Shown: positions 20,442 through 30,079, counted from the first letter of the stretch. The stretch: 64,000 nt of DNA from Kosakonia arachidis (GCF_900116535.1 NZ_FPAU01000004.1:248001-312000), one strand, 5' to 3'. Made by a program: numbers and translations. Notes: generated from the sequence alone by a model not told the origin.

Positions 20442-20453
20442 TGACAATTGTCA
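20442..20453. promoter_or_regulatory. Palindrome upstream of yegH
   Basis: TGACAATTGTCA is a perfect 12-base palindrome ending 37 bases before the yegH ATG on the minus strand. It could be an operator for a dimeric regulator; no specific regulator is recognised. Confidence 0.3.
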
Positions 20454-20464
20454 CCGTGTGATCA

Positions 20465-20482
20465 TGGATAAAGCTGGATAAA
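20465..20482. repeat. Two TGGATAAA direct repeats, 10-base period
   Basis: TGGATAAA occurs at 20465-20472 and 20475-20482, one helical turn apart, between the palindrome near yegH and the RcsAB-box candidate. It may be a protein-binding array or chance in AT-rich DNA. Confidence 0.35.
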
Positions 20483-20497
20483 ATTGCAATGCCAGCC

Positions 20498-20511
20498 TGC
20501 GATTATTCTTA
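20498..20511 (+). promoter_or_regulatory. Candidate RcsAB box for wza operon
   Basis: TGCGATTATTCTTA matches 11 of 14 positions of the E. coli wza RcsAB box TAAGATTATTCTCA, including the entire GATTATTCT core. RcsA-RcsB heterodimers activate colanic acid transcription from such a site. The site lies upstream of the JUMPStart element, which agrees with the E. coli arrangement. Confidence 0.55.
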
Positions 20512-20888
20512 ATTTATTGGATGTGAGCAATACGTATAAATTCAATTCCCTTATTGTTACTGTGATTAATTATAAGAAAAAATTTAGCAAATTAGGATAT
20601 TCCGCATGAGTAAATCCGCATGCAAAGATTGTCAATATACGGTAAATCTTAAAATTCAAAAAGTTTGTTCTTAAACTTATTCTTAAAAATATCTTTATCA
20701 GGGCTGGTGCCTTGCCTGCTATTCGCTTAGCTGCAACAATTCCTCCTGCATCACTCAAATATCCTAACGATGCTATTTCCGTCATCGTTATTCGTTACAA
20801 GTTCGATTCCCGCCGTCTTTTTTCTGGTCTGCGGTCCATTGCAACCTTAAGGCCTGTAAGGGATAACTATCAATGAGTTAGAGATGTC

Positions 20889-20928
20889 CAGTGAATTGGT
20901 AACTGAAAGCCAGGGGCGGTAGCGTGCC
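20889..20928 (+). promoter_or_regulatory. JUMPStart / ops element of the colanic acid operon
   Basis: The stretch begins CAGTG and ends with the ops core GGCGGTAGCGTGC (20915-20927), preceded by AAGCCAGG, closely matching the 39-base JUMPStart consensus. In the transcribed leader, ops pauses RNA polymerase and recruits RfaH, which prevents premature termination in long polysaccharide operons. The wza ATG is 178 bases downstream. Confidence 0.92.
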
Positions 20929-21105
20929 TGTGGGTATGTCAATCAGCCTGGATTATTCTGTAATCGCATGTGGTTGAATAAACGCTTTTTAGGATTGATG
21001 CCAGTTATATTCTTTCGTAATTAACTGCATTCTGATTCTATGTACAGCTTGAGCGCTTATATAAATCGCACAGGATAATTACTTTGCCAAAGTGATAATT
21101 AATCA

Positions 21106-22251
21106 ATGATGAAATCTCAAATGAAATTGATGCCATTATTGGTGTCCATAAGCTTGATGAGTGGCTGCACTGTTTTCCCTGGTAGTAATATGACTACGAT
21201 GGGAAAGGATGTGATTAAACAGCAGGATGCAGACTTTGATTTAGACCGTATGGTGAATGTTTATCCTTTAACACCGCGTCTGATTGAACAATTGCGCCCG
21301 CACGTTAATGTCGCTCAACCAAATATGTCGCTCGACAACGAAATTGCGGCTTACCAGTATCGTGTAGGGCCAGGGGATGTATTGAGTGTCACCGTCTGGG
21401 ATCACCCGGAATTAACCACCCCAGCGGGTCAATATCGTAGTTCCAGCGACACAGGCAACTGGGTGCAGCCTGATGGCACCATGTTTTACCCCTATATCGG
21501 AAAAGTGCGGGTGGTGGGAAAAACCCTTGCCGAGATCCGCAGTGATATTACCAGCCGTTTAGCGACGTATATTGCTGACCCGCAGGTGGACGTTAATATC
21601 GCCGCATTCCGCTCACAAAAAGCTTATGTCTCCGGCCAGGTCATCAAATCCGGGCAGCAGGCGATCACCAACGTACCGCTTACCGTGCTGGATGCTATCA
21701 ATGCTGCGGGCGGTCTGACCGACAACGCTGACTGGCGCGACGTGGTGTTGACGCACGATGGAAAAGAGCAGCGCATTTCACTCCAGGCATTGATGCAGAA
21801 TGGTGACCTCAGCCAGAACCGGTTGCTTTATCCGGGCGATATCCTCTTTGTACCGCGTAATGATGATCTGAAAGTGTTCGTGATGGGCGAAGTGAAAAAA
21901 CAGAGCACGCTCAAAATGGACTTCAGCGGTATGACGCTGACGGAAGCGCTTGGCCAGGCAGAAGGCATCGACCTGACGAGCTCCAACGCCAGTGGCATCT
22001 TCGTTATCCGTCCTTTGAAAGGCAACGAGGGTGGACGAAGTGGCAAGATTGCCAATATTTACCAGCTTGATATGTCTGACGCCACGGCTCTGGTAATGGC
22101 GACGAATTTCCGCCTCCAGCCGTATGACGTGGTGTACGTCACGACTGCGCCGGTGGCGCGCTGGAACCGTCTTATCAACCAGTTGCTGCCGACAATCAGT
22201 GGCGTTCGCTACATGACTAACACAGCTACTGACATTCAAAGCTTGAAATGA
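21106..22251 (+). CDS. wza: Wza, outer-membrane polysaccharide export lipoprotein
   Basis: This 381-residue protein (E. coli 379) assembles as an octamer forming the colanic acid channel. The signal peptide ends in a lipobox LMSGC with the lipidated cysteine at 21. The polysaccharide-export domain ([20 protein letters not shown], about 84-103) and SLBB-type repeats follow. The last segment, which forms the outer-membrane alpha-helical barrel, keeps [16 protein letters not shown] and then ends [12 protein letters not shown], differing from the E. coli end. The stop overlaps the wzb start region, indicating coupled translation. It is the first gene of the operon, behind the ops leader. Confidence 0.97.
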   Translation: MMKSQMKLMPLLVSISLMSGCTVFPGSNMTTMGKDVIKQQDADFDLDRMVNVYPLTPRLIEQLRPHVNVAQPNMSLDNEIAAYQYRVGPGDVLSVTVWDHPELTTPAGQYRSSSDTGNWVQPDGTMFYPYIGKVRVVGKTLAEIRSDITSRLATYIADPQVDVNIAAFRSQKAYVSGQVIKSGQQAITNVPLTVLDAINAAGGLTDNADWRDVVLTHDGKEQRISLQALMQNGDLSQNRLLYPGDILFVPRNDDLKVFVMGEVKKQSTLKMDFSGMTLTEALGQAEGIDLTSSNASGIFVIRPLKGNEGGRSGKIANIYQLDMSDATALVMATNFRLQPYDVVYVTTAPVARWNRLINQLLPTISGVRYMTNTATDIQSLK

Positions 22252-22253
22252 CT

Positions 22254-22697
22254 ATGTTCAACAAAATTCTGGTGGTTTGCGTGGGGAACATTTGTCGTTC
22301 TCCTACAGCAGAACGGCTGCTGAAAAAATACCAGCCCGGATTAACGGTAGCATCAGCAGGGCTGGGCGCGCTGGTCGGACGTGGCGCGGATGTTAACGCG
22401 GTGAGCGTAGCGGCAGACAATCAACTTTCTCTGGAGGGACATTGCGCGCGGCAGGTTTCCAGTGCCATGTGTCGCGAATATGACCTGATTCTGGTCATGG
22501 AAAAGCGACACATTGCTAGCCTGTGCGAAATTGCCCCGGAGATGCGCGGAAAGGTCATGTTATTTGGCCATTGGGACAACGAACGAGACATTCCCGACCC
22601 GTATCGTAAAAGTCGTGAAGCTTTTGAAGCCGTTTACACCTTACTTGACCAGTCTGCCCGCCAGTGGGTGCAGGCATTGCAAGCTCAGCAGGGATAA
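22254..22697 (+). CDS. wzb: Wzb, low-molecular-weight protein tyrosine phosphatase
   Basis: This protein dephosphorylates the tyrosine cluster of Wzc, allowing its phosphorylation cycle during polymer export. The catalytic loop C-x5-R is CVGNICRSPT (C9, R15), and the general acid is D115 in IPDPYRKS. The start chosen (MFNKIL, 147 aa) equals the E. coli protein; an in-frame ATG at 22248 that overlaps the wza stop would add two residues and cannot be excluded. The wzc start follows the stop by two bases. Confidence 0.96.
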   Translation: MFNKILVVCVGNICRSPTAERLLKKYQPGLTVASAGLGALVGRGADVNAVSVAADNQLSLEGHCARQVSSAMCREYDLILVMEKRHIASLCEIAPEMRGKVMLFGHWDNERDIPDPYRKSREAFEAVYTLLDQSARQWVQALQAQQG

Positions 22698-22699
22698 TG

Positions 22700-24868
22700 A
22701 TGACAGAGAAAACACACCCTTCGCATTCTGCTGCCCCGATGGTGGGCAATGATGAAATTGATATTGGCCGTTTGCTCGGCACTATCATTGAAGCACGCTG
22801 GTGGGTATTGGGCATCACTTCGGTGTTTGCACTGATCGCGGTTGTCTACTGCCTGTTTGCGACACCCATTTACAGCGCCGATTCACTGGTACAAATCGAA
22901 CAAAACACCGGCAGTACACTGGTGCAGGATATCAGCAGCGCCCTGACAAACAAGCCACCCGCGTCAGATGCAGAAATCCAGCTTATCCAGTCGCGTATGG
23001 TGCTGGGCAAAACGGTTGAAGATCTGGATCTCGACATCTCTGTGGTGAAAAACACCTTTCCGCTGTTTGGTACCGGCTGGGAGCGGCTGATGGGGCGGCA
23101 GGACGAGACGGTGAAAGTTACCATCTTTACTTTGCCTAACAGCATGAAAGAGCAGACTTTTACGCTGAAAGTGTTGAGCCCAAAACAGTATCAGTTAACC
23201 AGCGATGGCGGTTTTGAGGCGCGTGGTGAAGTTGGCAAGTTGCTGAACAAGCAGGGCGTGACCATGATGGTGAGCAACATTCTCTCCTCGAATGGCACCG
23301 AGTTTACTGTCACAAAATTCTCCACGCTGGGGATGATTAACAACCTGCAAAACAACCTGACGGTAGTGGAGAATGGTAAAGATACCGGTGTGCTCAGCCT
23401 GACGTATATCGGTGAAGACCGCGATCAGATCCGCGCTATTTTGAACAGTATTACCCGTAATTACCTTGAGCAAAATATTGAGCGTAAATCCGAGGAAGCA
23501 GCGAAGAGCTTGATGTTCCTTGATAAACAGCTGCCGGAAGTGCGCCACAATCTCGACATCGCAGAAGATAAGCTCAATACCTATCGCCAGACCAAAGACT
23601 CTGTCGATGTGCCGCTGGAAGCCAAATCGGTGCTCGATTCGATGGTAAACATCGACGCGCAGTTAAATCAACTGACTTTCAGTGAAGCGGAAATATCCAA
23701 GTTATACACCAAAGCTCACCCGGCATACCGCACGCTACTGGAAAAACGTAAAGCGCTGGAAGATGAAAAAGCGAAGCTGAATGAACGGATCGCTGCGATG
23801 CCGCAAACGCAACAGGAAATTGTTCGCCTGACGCGTGATGTCGAATCCGGCCAGCAGGTCTATATGCAACTGCTGAATAAACAGCAGGAGCTGCGGATTA
23901 CCCAGGCCAGTACCGTGGGTGATGTACGCATTGTTGACCCGGCGATCACCCAACCTGGCGTGCTGAAACCGAAGAAAGCGTTGATCATTCTCGGCAGCAT
24001 TATTCTTGGCCTGGTTGTTTCCGTGGTTGGCATTCTGCTTCGTTCACTGTTCAATCGCGGTGTGGAAAGCGCGCAGATCCTCGAAGAGCATGGCATCAAT
24101 GTTTATGCCAGCATCCCGCTTTCCGAATGGCAAAAAGCGCGGGATAGCGTCAAAACTGTTAAGGGCGTTAAGCACTACAAGCAGAGGCAGTTGCTGGCGG
24201 TGGGTAACCCGACGGATCTGGCGATTGAAGCCGTGCGCAGTCTGCGTACCAGTCTGCACTTTGCCATGATGCAGTCCACAAATAATGTGCTGATGATGAC
24301 CGGGGTCAGCCCTTCCATCGGTAAAACCTTTGTCTGCGCCAACCTTGCAGCGGTGATCAGCCAGACGAATAAACGTGTGCTGCTGATCGACTGTGATATG
24401 CGTAAAGGCTACACCCACGAACTGCTGGGCACCGACAACATTAACGGTTTGTCCGATGTATTGGCCGGAAAAGGGTCGATAGAGAATTGTGCCAAACCGA
24501 CCTCCATCGGCAACTTCGATCTGGTTCCGCGCGGCGTGGTGCCGCCGAATCCGTCCGAACTGTTGATGAGTGAACGCTTTACACAACTAGTGGAATGGGC
24601 CAGCAGCCATTATGACCTGGTGCTGATCGACACCCCGCCAATTCTGGCGGTGACGGACGCGGCGATTGTTGGTCGTCATGCCGGTACTACGCTGATGGTA
24701 GCCCGCTACGCTGTGAATACCCTCAAAGAGATCCAGACCAGCCTGAGTCGCTTCGAACAGAACGGTATTGATGTTAAAGGCGTGATCCTGAACTCGATTT
24801 TCCGCCGCGCGACCAGCTATCAGGATTACGGCTATTACGAATACGAATACAAGTCCGATTCGAAATAA
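22700..24868 (+). CDS. wzc: Wzc, polysaccharide co-polymerase and tyrosine autokinase
   Basis: This 722-residue inner-membrane PCP-2a protein controls colanic acid chain growth and export with Wza. It has two membrane helices (about residues 31-52 and 425-448) around a large periplasmic coiled-coil domain. The cytoplasmic BY-kinase domain has Walker A GVSPSIGKT, Walker A' VLLIDCDMR and Walker B LVLIDTPP. It ends in a tyrosine-rich tail (YQDYGYYEYEYKSD) that is the autophosphorylation cluster. AGGGA five bases before 22700 supports MTEK as the start, as in E. coli. A strong hairpin follows in the gap before wcaA. Confidence 0.97.
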   Translation: MTEKTHPSHSAAPMVGNDEIDIGRLLGTIIEARWWVLGITSVFALIAVVYCLFATPIYSADSLVQIEQNTGSTLVQDISSALTNKPPASDAEIQLIQSRMVLGKTVEDLDLDISVVKNTFPLFGTGWERLMGRQDETVKVTIFTLPNSMKEQTFTLKVLSPKQYQLTSDGGFEARGEVGKLLNKQGVTMMVSNILSSNGTEFTVTKFSTLGMINNLQNNLTVVENGKDTGVLSLTYIGEDRDQIRAILNSITRNYLEQNIERKSEEAAKSLMFLDKQLPEVRHNLDIAEDKLNTYRQTKDSVDVPLEAKSVLDSMVNIDAQLNQLTFSEAEISKLYTKAHPAYRTLLEKRKALEDEKAKLNERIAAMPQTQQEIVRLTRDVESGQQVYMQLLNKQQELRITQASTVGDVRIVDPAITQPGVLKPKKALIILGSIILGLVVSVVGILLRSLFNRGVESAQILEEHGINVYASIPLSEWQKARDSVKTVKGVKHYKQRQLLAVGNPTDLAIEAVRSLRTSLHFAMMQSTNNVLMMTGVSPSIGKTFVCANLAAVISQTNKRVLLIDCDMRKGYTHELLGTDNINGLSDVLAGKGSIENCAKPTSIGNFDLVPRGVVPPNPSELLMSERFTQLVEWASSHYDLVLIDTPPILAVTDAAIVGRHAGTTLMVARYAVNTLKEIQTSLSRFEQNGIDVKGVILNSIFRRATSYQDYGYYEYEYKSDSK

Positions 24869-24900
24869 CCCGTCCCTCACTTCCATCTTTAGCACGAACT

Positions 24901-24924
24901 GCTCTCCTCCGTCTGGGGGAGAGC
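24901..24924 (+). terminator. Hairpin between wzc and wcaA
   Basis: GCTCTCCTCC pairs with GGGGGAGAGC (10 bp, one G-U) around the loop GTCT. No U-tract follows, so full rho-independent termination is unlikely. A stem-loop is also described in this gap in E. coli, and RfaH would help transcription pass it. It could lower expression of wcaA onward or stabilise wza-wzb-wzc mRNA. Confidence 0.65.
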
Positions 24925-24971
24925 AGGCGTGAGGGCGAACGTGGCATGTTGAACGCATTAGGGATCGCATC

Positions 24972-25817
24972 ATGAGCACAACAGCAAACCCATTAATTTC
25001 TATCTATATGCCAACCTGGAACAGGCAACAGCTGGCGATCCGCGCCATTAAATCGGTGCTGCGCCAGGATTACCCGCACTGGGAAATGATCGTTGTGGAC
25101 GACTGTTCCGACGCGTATGAACAACTGCAACAGTTTGTTGAGGAGCTAGGTGATTCACGCGTGAGTTATACGCGCAATCTCCATAACTCGGGTGCCTGCG
25201 CGGTGCGTAACCAGGCAATTTTACAGGCGCAGGGGCAGTACATTACCGGAATTGACGACGACGATGAATGGACGCCGAACAGGCTGTCGGTTTTTCTGGC
25301 GCATAAACATCTGCTTAACACGCGTGCGTTTCTCTATGCCAATGATTATCTCTGCGAGGGTGAGGTTTATGCGCAACCCGCCAGTTTGCCGCTGTATCCA
25401 AAATCGCCGTTCTCACGCAAGCTGTTCTGGAAGCGCAACATCGTCGGCAACCAGGTCTTTACCTGGGCCTGGCGCTTCAAAGAGAGCTTGTTCGACACGC
25501 AACTGAAAGCGGCTCAGGATTACGATATTTTCCTGCGCATGGTCGATGAATATGGCGAACCGTGGAAGATTGAAGAAGCCACGCAAATCCTGCACGTCAA
25601 CCACGGCGAAATGCAAATAACCTCGTCGCCGAAGAAATTCTCCGGTTACTTCCATTTTTATCGTAAGCATAAAAATAAGTTCGATCGTGCCAGTAAAAAA
25701 TATCAGTTGTTTACGCTCTATCAGATCCGTAATAAGCGCATGACCTGGCGCACGCTGCTGACATTGTTCTCGCTGCGTAACGGTAAACGACTGGCTGACG
25801 GGCTGCGGGGGAAATAA
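24972..25817 (+). CDS. wcaA: WcaA, colanic acid GT2 glycosyltransferase
   Basis: This 281-residue GT-A fold family 2 enzyme (E. coli 279) acts on the cytoplasmic face of the inner membrane. The nucleotide-sugar fold starts ISIYMPTWNRQQLAIRAIKS, the metal-binding acidic run is GIDDDDEWTPNR near residue 95, and AAQDYDIFLRM is the likely acceptor and base region. Reconstitution work on the E. coli pathway assigns it a glucuronic acid transfer; that is family knowledge. TAATG links its stop to the wcaB start. Confidence 0.95.
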   Translation: MSTTANPLISIYMPTWNRQQLAIRAIKSVLRQDYPHWEMIVVDDCSDAYEQLQQFVEELGDSRVSYTRNLHNSGACAVRNQAILQAQGQYITGIDDDDEWTPNRLSVFLAHKHLLNTRAFLYANDYLCEGEVYAQPASLPLYPKSPFSRKLFWKRNIVGNQVFTWAWRFKESLFDTQLKAAQDYDIFLRMVDEYGEPWKIEEATQILHVNHGEMQITSSPKKFSGYFHFYRKHKNKFDRASKKYQLFTLYQIRNKRMTWRTLLTLFSLRNGKRLADGLRGK

Positions 25818-26308
25818 TGCGACTGGAAGATTTTCGCGCAAACCACTGGAGCTTGCGCCCTTGCTGCATGGTTGCGGCTTACCGTATTGCTCACTTTTGC
25901 TCGGTGTGGCGCAAAAAACATGTCATCAACAACCTGTGGGCTGCGCCTGCGATCCTGATTTATCGTTTTGTCACCGAGTGTCTGTTTGGCTACGAAATTC
26001 AGGCTGCTGCGACCATCGGACGCCGTTTTACAATCCATCACGGCTACGCGGTGGTGATCAATAAAAATGTGGTGGCAGGTGATGATTTCACGATTCGTCA
26101 CGGCGTTACCATTGGTAACCGTGGTGCCGATAATCTGGCCTGCCCGGTAATTGGTAACAACGTCGAGGTGGGCGCGAATGTAGTGATTATTGGCGATATC
26201 ACCATTGGCAACAATGTCACCATCGGCGCGGGAAGCGTCGTACTCGACTGCATCCCTGATAACGCGCTGGTGGTTGGCGAGAAAGCGCGGGTGAAGGTGA
26301 TCAAATGA
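25817..26308 (+). CDS. wcaB: WcaB, colanic acid acetyltransferase
   Basis: This 163-residue hexapeptide-repeat (left-handed beta-helix) acyltransferase of the serine acetyltransferase type (E. coli 162) uses acetyl-CoA to O-acetylate the growing colanic acid unit. Repeats run through IGRRFTIHHGYAVVINKN, then FTIRHGVTIGNRGADN and VTIGAGSVVLDCIPDNALVV; the catalytic histidine is expected in one of the two IHHG/IRHG turns. It overlaps wcaA by one base and wcaC by four, a typical coupled arrangement. Confidence 0.94.
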   Translation: MRLEDFRANHWSLRPCCMVAAYRIAHFCSVWRKKHVINNLWAAPAILIYRFVTECLFGYEIQAAATIGRRFTIHHGYAVVINKNVVAGDDFTIRHGVTIGNRGADNLACPVIGNNVEVGANVVIIGDITIGNNVTIGAGSVVLDCIPDNALVVGEKARVKVIK

Positions 26309-27522
26309 ATATCTTACAGTTCAATGTTCGCCTTGCTGAAGGCGGCGCTGCGGGTGTGGCGCTGGATTTGCACCAGCGCGCACTGCAAAAGGGTATGCAG
26401 TCACGTTTTATTTATGGCTACGGTAAAGGCGGGAAAAAAAGTGTCAGTCACGATAACTATCCGCAGGTTTACAAGCAGACGCCTCGTCTGACTTCTGTTG
26501 CTAATCTCGCGCTGTTCCGCCTGTTTAATCGTGATGTTTTTGGCAATTTGAATAATCTTTATCGCACCGTGACCCGTACGCAAGGGCCGGTGGTGCTGCA
26601 CTTTCATGTGATGCACAGCTACTGGCTGAACTTTGCTGAGTTGGTGGCATTCTGCCAGAAAGTGAAAGCGCATAAATCTGACGTCACGCTGGTCTGGACG
26701 CTGCACGATCACTGGAGCGTTACCGGGCGCTGCGCCTTTACCGACGGCTGCGAAGGCTGGAAAGAGAATTGCCGCAAATGCCCAACGTTGAGCAACTATC
26801 CGCCAGTAAAGGTGGATCGCGCGCATCTACTGGCCAACCACAAGCGTCAGTTATTTAACGATATGCTGGCACTGGGCTGCCAGTTTATCTCCCCCAGCCA
26901 GCATGTAGCGGACGCTTTTAACAGCCTCTATGGTGCAGGGCGCTGCAACATTATTAATAACGGTATTGATGTCGCCACCGAGGCGATTCTGGCTGAACTC
27001 GTGCCAGTAAAAGCCACCGAAGGAAAACCGAAAATCGCCGTGGTAGCCCATGACCTACGCTATGACGGTAAAACTAACCAGCAGCTGATGCGTGACATCA
27101 TGGCCCTTTCTGACCGCGTGGAGCTGCACACCTTTGGCAAGTTTTCTCCGTTTGCGGGGCAAAACGTTGTCAACCACGGCTTTCTTACTGACAAGCGCCA
27201 GTTGATGAGTGAACTCAATCAGATGGATGCGCTGGTATTTTCTTCCCGGGTGGATAACTACCCGTTGATCCTCTGTGAAGCGCTCTCCATTGGCGTGCCG
27301 GTGATCGCCACGCACAGCGATGCGGCAAGGGAAGTGTTGCAAAAATCCGGAGGTAAAACCTTTAACGAACAGGAGGCGCTGCAGTTGGTACAGTGCCGTA
27401 AAGCAGACATTGCACAGGCGGTGTTTGGCGAAAGCCTCGACGCGTTTAGCGCACGCAGCCGCCAGGCTTACAGTGGACAACAGATGCTGGAGGAATATGT
27501 CTCATTCTATCAGAGTCTGTAG
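26305..27522 (+). CDS. wcaC: WcaC, colanic acid GT4 glycosyltransferase
   Basis: This 405-residue GT-B fold enzyme has exactly the E. coli length; a galactosyl transfer is proposed from pathway reconstitution in E. coli. The N-lobe opens MNILQFNVRLAEGGAAGVAL, and the C-lobe carries VVAHDLRYDGKTNQQL and the EX7E-type donor site around VDNYPLILCEALSIGVPVI. A cysteine cluster C143-x5-C149-x6-C156-x2-C159 lies in the N-lobe and recurs in the O-antigen glycosyltransferase at 51402. The start overlaps wcaB by four bases; the end overlaps wcaD by 26. Confidence 0.95.
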   Translation: MNILQFNVRLAEGGAAGVALDLHQRALQKGMQSRFIYGYGKGGKKSVSHDNYPQVYKQTPRLTSVANLALFRLFNRDVFGNLNNLYRTVTRTQGPVVLHFHVMHSYWLNFAELVAFCQKVKAHKSDVTLVWTLHDHWSVTGRCAFTDGCEGWKENCRKCPTLSNYPPVKVDRAHLLANHKRQLFNDMLALGCQFISPSQHVADAFNSLYGAGRCNIINNGIDVATEAILAELVPVKATEGKPKIAVVAHDLRYDGKTNQQLMRDIMALSDRVELHTFGKFSPFAGQNVVNHGFLTDKRQLMSELNQMDALVFSSRVDNYPLILCEALSIGVPVIATHSDAAREVLQKSGGKTFNEQEALQLVQCRKADIAQAVFGESLDAFSARSRQAYSGQQMLEEYVSFYQSL

Positions 27523-28717
27523 CTATCTCCTGTTGCCGGTGATTTACCTGCTGGTTAACGTGAAAATCATGCAGCTTGGTGAAAGTTTCCCGATCACTAT
27601 CGTGACATTTTTGCCGCTGCTGTTACTGCTCTACCTCGACAAAATCAATCTGAAAAAATTGATGTTGGCACTGGGAGCGGGAGCTGGGTTAACGCTGTTT
27701 AACTTTATTTTTGGTAAATCGCTCGATCCCGGCAAATATGTCACTTCAACCATGCTGTTTGTTTACATTGTGATCATTGTTGGCATGGTGTGGAGCATCC
27801 GCTTTAAAACCATATCACCACATAATTATCACAAGATTTTGCGCTTTTTTTATGTGGTCGTGGCAATGGTGGTGATGCTCGCGGCGATGGAAATGGTCCA
27901 GATTATTCTCACTGGTGGAAGCGGTTTGATGGAGAGTATTTCTAAATACCTCATCTACAGCAACAGTTACGTACTGAATTTTATCAAGTTCGGCGGTAAG
28001 CGTACTACTGCGTTATATTTCGAACCGGCATTCTTTGCTCTGGCATTAATCTCAATTTGGCTCAGTATCAAACAGTTTGGTATCAAAACGCCGAAGACCG
28101 ATGCTATGATTTTGGCAGGCATAGTACTTTCGGGATCGTTCTCTGGGGTAATGACCTTTATCATGTTCTATTTGCTGGAGTGGGCATTCCAGTATCTGAA
28201 CAAAGAGGCGATTCGTAAAAAATTGCCGCTGGCAATTATTTCACTCTCAGTATTTATTGTCGGCGTGGTTTTCGCATTCCCCTATATTGCAGAACGAATC
28301 GGTGATTTAGGTACGGAAGGTTCATCTTCTTATTACCGTATTATCGGTCCGCTGGTGATGGTGGGATATTCACTGACCAATATTGATGGGGTGGTAAGAT
28401 TTGGCTCACTTTATGAATATGTCGCATCATTCGGAATCTTTAACGGTGCAGATGTCGGGAAAACAATAGACAATGGGTTGTATCTGCTGATCATTTATTT
28501 CTCATGGTTCGCAGTTTTGCTAACAGGTTGGTATTTGTTCAAAATCGGGAAAATGATGGTAAATGCCTTTGGTAATAATCAGAATTTTCGCGTGCAGCTT
28601 TACCTGTTTACGCCTATGTCGTTGTTTTTTACGGGATCAATTTTTAGCCCCGAATATGCGTTTTTAATCGTTTGTCCGTTTATTCTGCGTAAAGCGTTGA
28701 ATATCGTGAATTCATGA
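27497..28717 (+). CDS. wcaD: WcaD, colanic acid polymerase (Wzy)
   Basis: This 406-residue multi-spanning membrane protein (E. coli 405) is predicted to polymerise colanic acid repeat units on the periplasmic side. Hydrophobic segments run through most of its length, starting [16 protein letters not shown]. The most conserved block is the loop region [20 protein letters not shown] followed by [17 protein letters not shown]. The start MSHSIRVC is taken from family length; the open frame reaches back into wcaC in a shifted frame, giving a 26-base overlap. Confidence 0.93.
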   Translation: MSHSIRVCSYLLLPVIYLLVNVKIMQLGESFPITIVTFLPLLLLLYLDKINLKKLMLALGAGAGLTLFNFIFGKSLDPGKYVTSTMLFVYIVIIVGMVWSIRFKTISPHNYHKILRFFYVVVAMVVMLAAMEMVQIILTGGSGLMESISKYLIYSNSYVLNFIKFGGKRTTALYFEPAFFALALISIWLSIKQFGIKTPKTDAMILAGIVLSGSFSGVMTFIMFYLLEWAFQYLNKEAIRKKLPLAIISLSVFIVGVVFAFPYIAERIGDLGTEGSSSYYRIIGPLVMVGYSLTNIDGVVRFGSLYEYVASFGIFNGADVGKTIDNGLYLLIIYFSWFAVLLTGWYLFKIGKMMVNAFGNNQNFRVQLYLFTPMSLFFTGSIFSPEYAFLIVCPFILRKALNIVNS

Positions 28718-28730
28718 AAAGGTGGGTCAT

Positions 28731-29477
28731 ATGCTGCTAAGTGTTATTACTGTCGCGTTTCGCAATTATGAAGGTGTGATGAAGACCTGGCAGTCTCTGG
28801 CCCATCTGGCGAAAGCGCAGAATATCGAATTCGAATGGATTGTCGTTGACGGCGGCTCGCAGGATGGTACTGCGGAATTTCTGAAAAATCTCAACGGACA
28901 ATACAATTTACGTTTTATCAGTGAGCGTGACAAAGGTATTTATGATGCTATGAATAAAGGCATTGACATGGCGACGGGACGCTATGCATTGTTTTTGAAT
29001 TCTGGTGATATTTTCCATGAGGAAATTGTGGATGTTGTTCGCCAGTTAGCTGAAGAACGCGAAAATGCCATGTATATTGGTGATGCGCTGCTGGACTTTG
29101 GCGACGGTAACAAATTACGCCGTAGCGCCAAACATGGTTGGTATATTTACCACAGCTTGCCGGCCAGCCATCAAGCCATATTTTTCCCTGTGAATGGTCT
29201 GAAAACATACCCCTACGATCTGCAATTTAAAGTCTCTTCCGATTACGCATTAGCAGCCAGAATGTTTAAAGCCGGTTTTCCTTTCAAACGTTTGAAAGGG
29301 CTGGTATCTGAATTTTCGATGGGCGGCGTATCTACCTCTAATAACGTTGAATTGTGTCAGGATGCCCGCAAAGTTCAGCGCATGATATTACGAGTCCCGG
29401 GTTTTTGGGCGCAATTGTCATATATGTTGCGCATGCGGACGACTGGCAAAGCAAAGGCCTTATATAACAAAGCATAA
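28731..29477 (+). CDS. wcaE: WcaE, colanic acid GT2 glycosyltransferase
   Basis: This 248-residue family 2 enzyme (E. coli 248) is proposed to be a fucosyltransferase in the E. coli pathway. The donor fold has [20 protein letters not shown], the first acidic pair in [11 protein letters not shown] and the DxD-like site [28 protein letters not shown] is typical of the subfamily. The ATG at 28731 has an AAGGTGG ribosome site; an in-frame GTG at 28722 is less likely. Confidence 0.94.
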   Translation: MLLSVITVAFRNYEGVMKTWQSLAHLAKAQNIEFEWIVVDGGSQDGTAEFLKNLNGQYNLRFISERDKGIYDAMNKGIDMATGRYALFLNSGDIFHEEIVDVVRQLAEERENAMYIGDALLDFGDGNKLRRSAKHGWYIYHSLPASHQAIFFPVNGLKTYPYDLQFKVSSDYALAARMFKAGFPFKRLKGLVSEFSMGGVSTSNNVELCQDARKVQRMILRVPGFWAQLSYMLRMRTTGKAKALYNKA

Positions 29478-29499
29478 CGCTCAAATATAGGGAATAAAG

Positions 29500-30054
29500 A
29501 TGCAGGATTTACAAGGATTCTCCGTGCCGAAAGGCTTTCGGGGAGGCAATGCTATTAAGGTTCAACTGTGGTGGGCGGTACAGGCGACATTATTTGCCTG
29601 GTCTCCACAAGTGCTGTATCGCTGGCGTGCATTCCTCTTGCGTTTATTTGGCGCGAAGGTTGGTAAGGGCGTGGTTATTCGCCCATCGGTAAAGATTACC
29701 TACCCGTGGAAATTAACATTAGGCGATTACAGTTGGGTTGGTGATGACGCGGTGTTGTACACCCTTGGCGATATCACCATCGGCGCTAATTCCGTGGTTT
29801 CACAGAAATGTTATTTGTGCACCGGCAGTCACGATTATCAGAGCGCGCATTTCGATATTAACGCGACGCCAATCGTGATTGGTGAGAAGTGTTGGCTGGC
29901 GACGGATGTCTTTGTCGCGCCAGGCGTCTCCATCGGCGACGGGACGGTAGTCGGTGCGCGCAGCAGTGTTTTTAAATCGCTTCCGGCAAATGCAATTTGC
30001 CGTGGCAATCCCGCAGTGGTGACGCGCGAACGCGTTGAAAAGGTAACCCCCTAA
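29500..30054 (+). CDS. wcaF: WcaF, colanic acid acetyltransferase
   Basis: This 184-residue left-handed beta-helix acetyltransferase of the maltose/galactoside acetyltransferase type (E. coli 182) is thought to O-acetylate the first fucose. The N-terminal part AIKVQLWWAVQATLFAWSPQ is amphipathic and probably membrane-associated. Hexapeptide turns run through VVIRPSVKITYPWKLTLGDY, and the catalytic His block is YLCTGSHDYQSAHF; the C-terminus CRGNPAVVTRERV closes the helix. gmd begins 25 bases downstream behind a TTGAGGA ribosome site. Confidence 0.94.
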   Translation: MQDLQGFSVPKGFRGGNAIKVQLWWAVQATLFAWSPQVLYRWRAFLLRLFGAKVGKGVVIRPSVKITYPWKLTLGDYSWVGDDAVLYTLGDITIGANSVVSQKCYLCTGSHDYQSAHFDINATPIVIGEKCWLATDVFVAPGVSIGDGTVVGARSSVFKSLPANAICRGNPAVVTRERVEKVTP

Positions 30055-30079
30055 CAGGGACTATTGAGGAAAATAAATT

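Larger units (their letters stand above)
20417..21105 (+). other. yegH-wza intergenic region: capsule operon control and leader
   Basis: These 689 bases contain no supported gene. In order they hold a 12-base palindrome and a pair of direct repeats near the yegH start, an RcsAB-box candidate, a very AT-rich tract (20510-20700), and the JUMPStart/ops element 178-217 bases before the wza ATG. A 71-codon minus-strand frame (20570-20785) lacks family similarity and is dropped. The transcription start cannot be fixed by eye. Confidence 0.75.

Noticed and set aside
20436-20456. Possible CRP site TGTGA...TCACC before yegH
   Set aside because: The half-sites are 11 bases apart instead of 6, so the geometry is wrong for CRP.
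20570-20785. 71-codon minus-strand open frame in the yegH-wza gap
   Set aside because: No family similarity, AT-driven composition, and it sits in a leader known to be regulatory.
20800-20822. GTTCGATTCCCGCC, resembling a tRNA T-arm
   Set aside because: The flanks (ACAAG and CCCGC) do not pair as a T-stem, there is no acceptor stem, anticodon arm or CCA end, and no integrase gene nearby. It is a chance match or an unrecognisable remnant.
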